From: Bretschneidera sinensis
Lineage: Eukaryota > Streptophyta > Magnoliopsida > Brassicales > Akaniaceae
Assembly: GCA_023935145.1 (NCBI GenBank)
Contig: CM043702.1
Coordinates: 54,514,501-54,578,500 of the forward strand
Reading direction: 5' to 3'
Length of the DNA: 64,000 nt
Each line of letters opens with the position of its first letter. Position 1 is the first letter of the stretch. Made by a program: the position numbers and the translations under genes. Positions 1 to 9,189 of the stretch are shown here, one piece after another. Under the pieces are notes generated by a model. That model saw only the letters and a program-made list of their open reading frames with translations, was not told the DNA's origin and did not search any database.

Positions 1-1
1 A

Positions 2-106
2 GAAGATCAAATAGCTGACATTCTTACAAAACCTCTAAGTGAAGCTAGTTTATGCAAAATTAGACTGTTAATGGGATTGTTAGATTATGATAAACTGAAT
101 GCCTGA
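2..106 (+). pseudogene. C-terminal end of copia pol (RNase H tail)
   Basis: Frame 2 reads into the window with EDQIADILTKPL, the conserved end of plant Ty1/copia RNase H, followed by about 20 residues ending LDYDKLNA and a TGA stop at 104-106. Only the last 34 codons are present. No stop interrupts this piece. RNase H removes genomic RNA during reverse transcription. Nothing can be said about the rest of the polyprotein. Confidence 0.88.
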
Positions 107-242
107 TTGCATCATCATTTATCATTTTCATACTTGACATCTAGTGAATGAGTATTAAATCTTATTTAATATTTCCCTCACTCAAGATGGCATAAATAAA
201 CAAATTTCGTGCTAAGACTCAAAACTAGAATTTTTTTTTGGT

Positions 243-530
243 CTAGTCGACTAGTAAATCTATCCCAGTCGACTGGTAAGTTATTGCCTAATTACCCAGT
301 TGACTGGTAAGTTTATACCAGTCAACTAGTAAACCTAGACCTTGTTTGGAGCCAATTTTTTGAATTTCAGTTATCTACCCAGTCGACTGGTATGAACTAC
401 CCAGTCGAATGGTGTTTCTCTGCTAGTTAACCCAGTCGACTGGTGTCCCGATCCAGTTGACTGGTATGTTAAAAATCTTCAAAACTGCAAAAGACCCAGT
501 CAAATGGTACCCTAACCCAATCGACTGATA
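243..530. repeat. Array of ten 14-bp palindromic motifs (ACCAGTCGACTGGT type)
   Basis: Ten copies of a motif whose perfect form ACCAGTCGACTGGT is its own reverse complement occur in about 290 bases (near 243, 264, 296, 317, 379, 401, 430, 452, 495 and 516), at irregular spacing of about 20 to 60 bases. Most copies differ by one or two bases, mainly C/T and G/A changes. The block lies between the pol stop and a TATA box at 540. The same motif recurs in the 3' LTR of this element and in the LTR at 63532. Confidence 0.9.
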
Positions 531-539
531 TCGCGATTC

Positions 540-547
540 TATAAATA
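540..547 (+). promoter_or_regulatory. TATA box upstream of the env-position ORF
   Basis: TATAAATA lies about 10 bases after the last palindromic motif. It is followed by a pyrimidine-rich leader and then the first ATG of the extra ORF at 765. The spacing suits an internal promoter for that ORF, but promoter function is inferred. Confidence 0.5.
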
Positions 548-764
548 GTCTCTTTAGATTTTTCAGTTTTCACGCTATTTTTGAGACCATAGGCTTTCTC
601 TCTCTAAAAAATCTCATCATTTTGACCAAAATTTCCTCAAAACACTTCATAAGCACCTTGATCTACACCTTCATACCACTTGTTTCAACTTTCTACGGTT
701 GAAATGTCCATTTTTTTTTTTTACCAAAATCTCATTTTCTCCACAAAAACTCTTTTTCACCAAA

Positions 765-2029
765 ATGTCCAAAAGAATCCGCATTAAGACCACAGTTGGG
801 GGACCTCACGCGCCTACTAGGCCAAGGTACACCAAGTCTACGGCTCCGGACTCAAAAGGAAAGGGTTAGCGGGCTCCTCAAGCAAGAAGGTGAGAACAAA
901 GCTCGACAATTCCCTGTTCTCAAGCCCAGTAGCAAAAAAGTGGTATACATCTATTATAAGTCATAAAAAGATCATGACAGGTAGATTCATTGACTTCGAA
1001 TCTATTCATCATGGTAACTTTGATGTTTTACCTACTTTTAATGCAATAAACTTGACCTCACTGGTCAAGATTCACCAGAAATTTTATTCGAGACTAATTC
1101 ACCAGTTCTATGTGAACTTGGTAAAACCCAGTCCACTGGCTCTGCGGTTCAAAACCAATATAATGAGTGTAGAGTTTGAGGTCAACACTGACCTCTTGAT
1201 GAGTATCCTGAGGATCCATGTGGGAGGGATCCAATAGAGTTTGGATGGATGGCCAGACAACTTCGATTATGAGAAGGCATATCAGATAGTTAGGGGTGAT
1301 TCTAACTATGTCTTTAGACCCACTATATTTCACACATTTAGTGACATGACCCTTGACTCGAAGTTGTTCAATCTCATTGTGAGTTGGACCATCCATCCTA
1401 GACTCAGAAGTCGGGGATATCTATCAAAGATAGATGTGGTATTGATTTGGTGCCTTAAAACTAGGCACCGCTTCAATATCTACCCCCTACTGCTCGCCAA
1501 TATAATAAACGGTGAAGCGAGTGACTCCGGATGCCTTCCCTATGGGATGCTCATCACACTCATCGTCTAGCATTTTTGGGTTCCTCTTTCTGCCTCTGAG
1601 GCTCAGGACATCAGCCTCAAAGACATCATTAATGTCTCTTCACTGAAGAAGATGGGATACACCATCCGAGATGGCATGATTTATTCAAAGGTTGGGAAGA
1701 ACATCAGGATCGGCGAGGATAATAGCAGTGATGATGAGGACGAGGGTCCAGATGCTATAGCCACTGCTATAGATATGGATGACTGAGCACCACCTGTAGA
1801 CGGCTCGAGTACTGGTCCAGCTAGATACGGTGATCTTCTCTAGGCTATTACGAGCCTCCAGCTAACTATGCAGTCCAGATTCCAGAGCTTGAGCTCTTCA
1901 GTCGACTCCATGCATCATGACCTTCGCTCCCTCCGGGATGACTTTGAGCTGCACCGAGATCATATAGAGGGTTCCCTGGCTAAGCTTTGGGATCTCATTC
2001 ATGACAGCTCTGACTCTCTCGCTCCCTGA
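765..2029 (+). pseudogene. Env-position extra ORF, plant-transposon-protein-like, with C-terminal coiled coil
   Basis: A start at 765 opens a basic N-terminus (MSKRIRIKT) ending at TAG 867. A frameshift leads to frame 2, which then runs to TGA 2027-2029 with in-frame stops at 1235, 1568, 1784 and 1841. The segment around LPYGMLITLIV followed by HFWVPLSASEA resembles the 'putative plant transposon protein' domain found in extra ORFs of plant retrotransposons. It is followed by an acidic stretch (SSDDEDEG) and a heptad-like segment (about 1860-2010) that looks like a coiled coil. Position between pol and the 3' LTR is that of Sirevirus env-like genes. No signal peptide is visible. The function of this family is unknown, and this copy is dead. 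Confidence 0.65.
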
Positions 2030-2685
2030 GTTGCTTTTTGTATTACCTTTCAGTTGTATATAGCTGTAGCTTTTAGTTGTTCTTGGCATGAACATTATTT
2101 TAACATATATTGTAGCTTTTCAGTTTCGGCTCTTAGAAGCCCATTATGTATGGATACTTACTTTATATGTCTATATTTCCTTTTATATTTTGTTTCATAT
2201 GCTTGCTTTACTTTTACGCAATATGTTTGCTTCATGTAAATACTTCTTTTCTTGGATAAATGCTGTAACTGATTCTACATGTATGAAAACTTTCGGCTCT
2301 TCCCGGGAAGTCTTCCTAGCTTCGAATTATGCCAAATTTTTGCTTACAAGTTTTTTTTCCCTCATCTTAATGTCTGTAGTGTCTATATGGCTTATTTTTT
2401 GGTTTACAACCCCCTTTTCTACTATTGTCAAAACGAGAGAGAAATATGAAAAAAAATGACTGTAAACTTAAAGTAGTGCATAGATTTAGGGGGAGCTTTC
2501 CTCCAAAGAACTTATTGTATATGACTATATGTTGAGTGGCTTGGTTGGGTTGAATATAAACTATTTTTGAACTTTTTACAGGTTGGTTTTATTAAAAGAA
2601 AACAGAGGAAACTCTGCCCAATTTTTCTAAAAACCAAACACTTAGTTTTTAAAAAATGTTTTCTCTTATTAGTTTTGTCATCATC
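2030..2685 (+). other. T-rich 3' untranslated spacer of the Sirevirus-like element
   Basis: About 650 bases between the extra ORF and the polypurine tract. It is T-rich and therefore gives a hydrophobic open frame at 2088-2459 without family resemblance. Nothing else recognisable was seen. Confidence 0.6.
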
Positions 2686-2700
2686 AAAAAAAGGGGAGAT
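2686..2700 (+). promoter_or_regulatory. Polypurine tract
   Basis: A run of seven A followed by GGGGAGAT directly abuts the TGTTGACC start of the LTR. This is the expected plus-strand priming site for a + oriented element. Confidence 0.85.
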
Positions 2701-3018
2701 TGTTGACCCTCATCTAAATTTTAATAATGACAAAACACAACTCTAACTGTACTAACAGTTTTATCTAAGTGTTTTAAATGAAAAAAGCATACAACTAAGA
2801 AGCAAGATACAAGAACTCAACCCGAATCAGACACCAAGTTAAGACAGAAGATTTAGTATATGCATAAGGTATTGAAACAAGTTGTAACTCTTACTTGTTC
2901 AGGTAACTTGCTTGTCTTATGGCTCCTTTTGTAAAAGCTTTTTTAACAGAACTATTCATTCAAACGTTTTTAAGTCAAAAACATTTCAAAACATGAAAAA
3001 CTGGGTTGAAGGGCAACC

Positions 3019-3233
3019 TAGTCGATTGGGTAATCAAATACCAATCGACTGGCCCATTGGACAGTCTGTCCCTAGTCGGTTGGGTGATCAATACCAGTCG
3101 ACTGGTATATTGGACAGAATGTCCCCAGTCGATAGGTACACTTGACCCAGTCGACTGGTACTCTTCACAGCCTTAAAAGTGAGGCTTTTCACTTGACCCA
3201 GTCGACTGGTACTAAGACCTAGTCGACTGATAA
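3019..3233. repeat. Second palindromic motif array, inside the LTR
   Basis: Eight copies of the ACCAGTCGACTGGT-type motif (near 3019, 3039, 3072, 3093, 3124, 3146, 3199 and 3221) lie upstream of the LTR TATA box. Three copies keep the CAGTCGACTG core and both flanking GG/CC pairs. Layout and motif are the same as in the internal array at 243-530. Confidence 0.88.
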
Positions 3234-3326
3234 TTCGAAAAATATGACTGTTATAGCGCCAGACCTGAGCATTTAATGTATCAAAACGTACCAAGTCAGT
3301 GTCAAACGACCATATTGATTCAAGGC

Positions 3327-3334
3327 TATATAAA
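3327..3334 (+). promoter_or_regulatory. LTR TATA box
   Basis: TATATAAA lies about 95 bases downstream of the palindromic array and some 550 bases before the LTR end, as expected for the U3/R promoter of this LTR. Confidence 0.6.
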
Positions 3335-3889
3335 CAAATTCATATGGGTATTTAAGGATAAGAGATTACACATACAATTAAGTTTTTGCTCATTAATACA
3401 CAAAAGCTTTGAAACATTTATTGTTGAGCCATTCTTCAAGCTTTACTTTGAAAGAGAGATATTGTTCAGTTGTAAAAGCATTCATTACTATCTCTCTACC
3501 ATTTACTTTACAACAACTCATACTTATTGTAAAGGGATTAACTTCCGAAAGGAAGAGATTAGCTTTTGAGAGGAAGGGATAAGCTTCCAGGTGGAAAGGA
3601 TTGTTTGTAAGGTTTGTGCAACACCCGTAAAGTTGTACGACAAAGAGTTTTAGTGGATTACTTCAAGGAGGTTCCTTGAAGAGAGTGGACATAGGGTCAG
3701 AACGAATCCGATATTGCTGAACCATTATAAACCGAGTTTACACTTTCTATTCTTTATACTCTTTTACTTAAAGCACTTTACTTGTTTATACACTTGTGCA
3801 CTTAACTGTTTTTATAAACTTGCGAGTAATTAGTGAAAGTTTTTAAAAACCCAATTCACCCCCCTCTTGGGTTGGAACCTCAGTCTACA

Positions 3890-4121
3890 ATGTGAGATAT
3901 AGGGGGCTTGGCGTGCAATCTTGATCCCTTGAATATGGCCTTTTTTTTCTGCCTTGGCAACCAGGCAGGAAAGGACATTTGCACAAAGAATGAAAATGTA
4001 AAGTGATAAGGGATCTCCCTATCAAATACCACGAGAGGAGGAGATAGTTTTTGTCATATCCCCATTCACCCAAAGTTGATAGGATACCGTGGAAACACAT
4101 TGCACAATAAAAAAATCTATT
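3890..4121 (-). pseudogene. LINE (L1-type) reverse transcriptase fragment
   Basis: One minus-strand frame reads SYQLWVNGD, then SSSRGI, two stops, GDPLSLYIFILCA, and later AEKKGHIQGIKIAR. This is the plant non-LTR retrotransposon RT core around the RQGDPLSP motif. The two stops (TGA, TAG) replace the R and Q that the family has there, each by a single C-to-T change. The fragment is cut on its 3' side by the Sirevirus-like LTR at 3889 and on its 5' side by a copia LTR at about 4122, so the catalytic YADD/FADD segment is absent. It is the oldest layer at the left end. Confidence 0.82.
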
Positions 4122-4684
4122 TGTTGTTGAACTTGTTATGAATAAAGAAACGGAAAAATAAACAGATACAGAAAATTTACGTGATTCAGAGATAAATCTC
4201 TTACATCCACGAGCGATGGTGAGAGATTCAACTATAATCAAAATTGGAGTACAAATCAAGAGAGATAAAACTCCCTAAGCCCAAATCTCCAAATACACCA
4301 AAATCTAGGCTACCACAAATTTAATTGAAAAAAATATAATAGGGTAAAATATAAGAAGTTTTAACCATTCAAAGGGATTTGTTTGTTGTAAGCTCTATCT
4401 ACTGTAGCTTTCTCTATGTTACTCTGTTATAGCTTTCTCTTTGTTGTTCTGTTGTAGTTTTCTCTATGTTGTTGAAAGAAGAGAAATAGGCACATATATA
4501 TAAGCCAGGTTAAGGAGAATCATTCTTCTATTTAATTTTGTATTCCTTGTCCTACTAGAACCAAAACCACCACCCATTTTAATTATTACTTTTCCTATTG
4601 CAATTTGTATTCTTGCATGATGATGTGGTAATTAAAAGAAGAATGGGCTCGCTTTTACTCCAAAATTACAAGCCATATTTAACA
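4122..4684 (-). repeat. 3' LTR of the Tork-like remnant
   Basis: In minus orientation the LTR begins TGTTAAATATGG, directly after a purine-rich CAAGGTAGAGATT, and ends near TTCAACA at 4122-4125. A minus-strand TATA sequence (TTATATATATG, about 4492-4503) is followed downstream by three imperfect 25-bp repeats (4404-4475). The outer end is uncertain by a few bases because of a TTG triplet repeat. Confidence 0.72.
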
Positions 4685-4763
4685 AATCTCTACCTTGGCT
4701 TGAATTTTCACAAATAGTAAATTACTCTCCACTATCTCCATAAATGCCCCAACTGGGCATAAT

Positions 4764-6600
4764 TCAAATGCTGTAAGTGACACCAATCAAGTCCAAGCAA
4801 TGCTCGAACTTGGATATTGGAAGTAGTTTAGTGAACATGTTTGCTGGATTATCTATTGTCTCAATTTTCTTCACAACAACTTCACCACTATCAACTATGT
4901 CTCGAACAAAATGGTATTGAACATCAATATACTTTGTTCTCTCATGGAACATCTGATTCTTAGTCAAGTTAATGAAACTTTGACTATCACAATGGACAAT
5001 AGTAGCATCATGAACCCAACACAACTCACTAAACAACCCTCTTAACCAAATGACTTCCTTGATAGCCTCTACTATAGCTATATACTCCGCCTCTGTAGTC
5101 GACAAAAAAAAAATAGTTATAGAGTAGCCTTCTAACTAATATTGCATCCACCAAGAGAAAAAACATAACTTGTAGTAGATCTTCTTTTGTCAAGATTTCC
5201 TGCAAAATCTGAATCAACATAACCAACAACATTGCTCTTATGGCTTCCAAACTTTAAACATATGTCTGAAGTACCTCTAAATACTGAAGTATTCATTTAA
5301 TAGCTCTCTAATGTTCCTTCTCGGGATTACCTATATATCTGCTAATCACACTGACATCTTGTGCAATATCTGGACGGGTGCAAACCATGGCATACATGAG
5401 ACTCTCAATTGCACTGGAATAGGGAACATGTGACATGTAATCTTTGTCTTCATCTGTCTGTGGAGACAAAGCACTTGAAAGTTTAAAGTGAGCATCAAGA
5501 GAAGTACTAACGGGTTTGACATTCTTCATGCCAAAACGTTCCAAAACTTTGTTAAAGTACTTCTCTTGTGTCAAATATAACAAACCCATACATCTATCAC
5601 TTTTGATCTCCATGCCAATAATCTTCTTAGTTGAACCCAAATCTTTCATATCAAATTCATTGTTGAGAAATGCTTTCACACTTGCAATCTTAGATTCACT
5701 TTTACAAGCAATGAGTATATCATCCACATACAACAATAAATAAATAAATGATCCATTGGCAAGCTTCTTGAGATAAAAACAACTGTCATACCTGTTTCTC
5801 AAGCACCCATTACTCACCATGAAAAAGTCAAACCACTTCTACCACTTACAAGGAGACTATTTCAAACCAAATAGGGACATCTTTAACAAATAAGCATAGT
5901 CTTCCTTACCATCAATAACAAAGACCTCGAGCTAATGCATGTAGATTTTCTCTTCAAGCTCACCATGCAAAAATATGGTTTTAACATCAAGCTGTTATAA
6001 TTTCAAATTTTGTATAGCAACCAATGATAAGAGAATGCAAATGGAACTATGCTTCACAACTGGAGAGAATACATTATTAAAATAAACTCTTGCAACCTGA
6101 CTATATCTCTTAGCAATCAATCTTGATTTATACCTTGCATTTTCAATCCTCGTGATGCCTTCTTTTTTCTTGAAAATGACCCAATCTCATATGCAACAAT
6201 TTTATAACCTCGAAATTTGATATAGTAGAAGCAACCGTTGAACCAGTAATGGTAGTACCATACAGAACATACAAATTTAGCGACGTAATCTTTGCTTTCA
6301 TGATAACCAGAACACCTCTGATAAATTTTATAACTCCACATTCATATGAATACTTGTACCCTTTGACATCAAGAGTACTTACATAAATCAAATTCTTTTT
6401 GAAGGAAGGAATATGTCTAACTTTTTTCAAAGTTCTTATTACACTATCATGCATTCTGATCTAGACAGTTTATATACTGGTAATTTTTCAAGTTACATCA
6501 TCACCCAACAATACAACTCCATCATAAGTCTCTAATTACGAAAGCCAATCCTTATTTGTGGTAGGAACAAGTTGAATTCATAATTCAATCAGACATAAAG
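4764..6600 (-). pseudogene. Copia pol remnant: protease, GAG-pre-integrase, RT, RNase H
   Basis: Minus-strand order: a decayed protease segment (about 6460-6600, STCSYH, with stops); GAG-pre-integrase (6143-6454, VRHIPSFKKNLI and LLHMRLGHF); RT from about 6170 to 5308 (QLDVKTIFLHGELEEKIYM and catalytic YVDDILIACK); RNase H to 4764 ([32 protein letters not shown]). The whole integrase core and C-terminus are gone: LRLGHF-type sequence passes within a few codons into the KKKEGI start of RT. Several stops and at least two frameshifts (near 5100 and 5250) make it non-functional. Confidence 0.85.
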
Positions 6601-6613
6601 AACTTATTACCAC

Positions 6614-6630
6614 CACTACAAAAAAAATTG
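6614..6630 (+). repeat. CACTA terminal inverted repeat (left end)
   Basis: CACTACAAAAAAAATTG matches the CACTACAAGAAAA-type ends of plant CACTA elements. It is followed immediately by subterminal repeats and preceded by copia protease remnants, marking the insertion point. Confidence 0.85.
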
Positions 6631-6639
6631 ACATATTAT

Positions 6640-7345
6640 GACGATAAGAATTTGTCGGTAAAGACACAAAAATCGTCGATATAGACCTTTTTAGGCTATA
6701 CTGACGATTTTGAAAAGTGTTGCAAGAAGCAGCATAGCTGTAGGGATATACCAACGGTTTTTTTACCGTCGTTATAGATATGAGAGATTTACTTACAGTT
6801 TCCAAAACCGTCAATATAGGTGGTGAATCTACACCAATGGTTCTATAACCTTCACTGTAGGTAGGTTTTACTGATGAATAAAAACCGTCAATATAGATCT
6901 TAAACTTATATCGACGGTTGTATAACCGTCACTATAGGTGGGCGGTACTGACGAATAAAAGCCATCAGTATAGATCGTACCCTATATCGATGGTTTTATA
7001 ACCATCACTATATGTAGGATTTATTGACGAATAAAAACCGTCAGTATAGATCGTACCCTATATCGATGGTTTTATAACCATCACTATATGTAGGATTTAT
7101 TGACGAATAAAAACCGTTAGTATAGATCATAATCCTATACCGATGGTTGTATAACCATCACTATAGGTAGGTTGTACTGACGAATAAAAACCGTCAATAT
7201 AGACTGTAAACCTATACTGACGGTTCTAAAACCGTAACTATAGGTATGATTTATTGACCAAACAATTTTGTCGATATAGCTCAAAGCTATTTTACTTGTG
7301 GTTTCTAAACCGTCAGTATAGCTCCTCAGTAAACCTCATGTACAT
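6640..7345. repeat. CACTA subterminal repeats (about 75-bp imperfect units)
   Basis: About eight to nine degenerate units contain pairs such as ACCGTCA(G/C)TATAG and CTATA(T)CGATGGTT on opposite strands, so each unit holds an inverted repeat of the ACCGTCACTATAG core. Two neighbouring units (about 6975-7050 and 7050-7125) are nearly identical, suggesting a recent unit duplication. In En/Spm, subterminal repeats bind TNPA; that role here is inferred from the family. Confidence 0.85.
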
Positions 7346-9189
7346 GTTTCAATTAGAATTTCGTTAACCTGTTTTAATATATAAAACAATCACACAAACA
7401 CTATACAAAGAAGTTTATGAAATCTTACATATATAGTCTTTTATCTTAAATATATATTCTAACATTAATATATTATAGAGAACATCTTTGAAATTGAAAA
7501 AAAAAATCCATGATATCTTAAATTTCTGAGATCCTAATACATAAAAACTCCATCCCAAAAGCTACAGCAGTACATACTCTAGTTGTTTTGTATCTTTTGA
7601 ATCAATATCGTCCTGTTGAGAAAATATATAAAGCTTAATTAGTTACCAAAATACAACACCAACCCAAAAAGAAGAAAAAAATAGATGGAGAAAAAATATT
7701 AAAGCCTAATGGGTCATTCGAACATAAGCATGAATACATGGTAACATAGCCATAAACTATATTGCCTTATGACAAACAGTTTGAGGTGATTGCAGTTGTA
7801 ATTTGTATGCATCTTCTTACAGCTAGCAATAAAAATATGGACAACCCTTTTTATAATCAATCATACAACATGTGGTAAAGCAAATAAACCTTCACATATT
7901 ATCTAATGATTAACTAATGGACAGCCCCACTTATAATCAAACATACAACATGTGGTAAAACAAATAAACATTCACATATTAACATACCATATAATGAGGA
8001 CAGTGCAACTACCATACACCTTATCATGCCATACTTGAAAACAAGTAAATAATTAAGCTTAACCCAGCACTGATAGCAATAATGCTACATGTTCATGCAA
8101 TCAATTTGGCCCATGTATCATTGGCATGATAATAATCTATTAGGGAAATACCTTAACCATTCATATTTAGATATCATTTTGCATGCCTTATTAACCCATA
8201 GTTGCTCACTCAAATAAATCATAATAATATGGACAGAGCTGCATAAATCAAGATTGAGCAAGAAAACTAAACAACAATTATCCTTAATGATCAAGCAACC
8301 ATTAGGTAGTAAACAACAAACAACAAGTAGCTAGCAAGCATGATGGAACATGTAAACAATGGCATAAGTTTAAACAAGAGATCTCAGAGCATGGCATAAG
8401 TAGGTGTTGTAAAAAATTAGAAAAATAAAAATTTGATGAGTTAACAAATGTCGAAATCAGCAATCACAATAAGGCAAACCCATTACTTAGCATGACAAAC
8501 TTAATCTTAGCATACCAGCATGGTATCAATCATCATATTTTTCAATATTCAAGAACCAGACCAAATATGGTGGCTTGCTTAACTAATGGACAACCCTTCT
8601 TCTAAATATGGTTACCTACTTATTTTAGTTAGGTTATACCATAATCTACATTTATAATGAAGTTTGTTATTGCATATTTAGCAAAACTTCTAACTGTACA
8701 GTAATGTTGGAGAAACTTCTGGAAAGCCCTTTGGTGGGTTGGTTAATGGTAGCAATAGTTATAACCGAAAGTTTTTGTCTCTATATAGTTTTTCAAATGT
8801 ACTTGAGGTCCTGACTATCCAGGTTGGTCGACTAAATATATGCCTTCGCTTGTGGTAGTTTCTAGCTACCTTTTCATCTTACTGCTATAATCATTCGTTA
8901 TTCTCTTACAATTTAAAACCTTAACCACATTTTAGCTCTATTTCTCTTTTTCCTAGTCTCTGTATTCTCTGCCTCATCGATAAAGAAAATTCGATGCATA
9001 AATCATGTAAAAGTATGGTTTTTTACTTGCATGATATTATTTACAATGGAAAAAATGCTAAGGATGCAACATATAACCAACTGTCTTAGATTAGGTGTCC
9101 TTAGACCCCCAAAGAATTAAGAACAATGACAGCCCACAACTATATAATTAATTTCTATGATCATGCATTACATTAAACGTATGACTTCG
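7346..9189. other. Non-coding interior of the CACTA element
   Basis: AT-rich sequence between the subterminal repeats and the last TNPA-like exon. A direct duplication of about 70 bp is visible (7836-7905 and 7918-7980, sharing CATACAACATGTGGTAAA). No coding resemblance was recognised. Confidence 0.5.

Larger units (their letters stand above)
1..3889 (+). mobile_element. Sirevirus-like Ty1/copia retrotransposon, 3' part
   Basis: The order is the end of a copia pol frame, a non-coding block with palindromes, an extra ORF in the position where Sireviruses carry env-like genes, a polypurine tract at 2686-2700 and a TG...CA long terminal repeat. The 5' part lies left of the window, so the target duplication cannot be checked. 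Assignment to the Sirevirus-like group rests on the extra ORF and the palindromic arrays, which resemble features described for that group. The pol fragment alone would only say Ty1/copia. Confidence 0.8.
2701..3889 (+). repeat. 3' LTR of the Sirevirus-like element
   Basis: The LTR starts TGTTGACCC right after the polypurine tract. It ends at TCTACA just after a CCCCCCTCTTGGG stretch typical of plant copia LTR ends, giving 1189 bases. It carries eight palindromic motifs (3019-3233), a TATA box at 3327 and a polyadenylation-type R/U5 region. The first 100 bases align by eye with the LTR start at 63532, including the shared AATGACAAAACA-like word. The 3' boundary at 3889 is inferred from TG...CA and from the abrupt switch to LINE sequence. 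Confidence 0.85.
4122..6613 (-). mobile_element. Tork-like Ty1/copia remnant, integrase deleted, cut by CACTA
   Basis: In minus orientation it shows a protease remnant, the GAG-pre-integrase motif, RT, RNase H, a polypurine tract and a 3' LTR. The 5' part (gag and 5' LTR) is missing because a CACTA element starts at 6614 within the protease region. The RT and GAG-pre-integrase wording matches the Tnt1-94/Tork group. The order of layers is therefore LINE scrap, then this copia, then CACTA. Confidence 0.82.

Noticed and set aside
243..530. Palindrome array as a CRISPR array
   Set aside because: Motifs are short, degenerate and irregularly spaced with no spacer structure, in a plant retrotransposon.
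2088..2459. 123-codon hydrophobic frame as a membrane (env TM-like) protein
   Set aside because: The sequence is T-rich, which alone gives hydrophobic residues. There is no family resemblance, and it lies in the 3' untranslated spacer.
6578..6814. 78-codon minus-strand frame across the CACTA left end
   Set aside because: It spans the junction of copia remnant and CACTA repeats and has no family resemblance.
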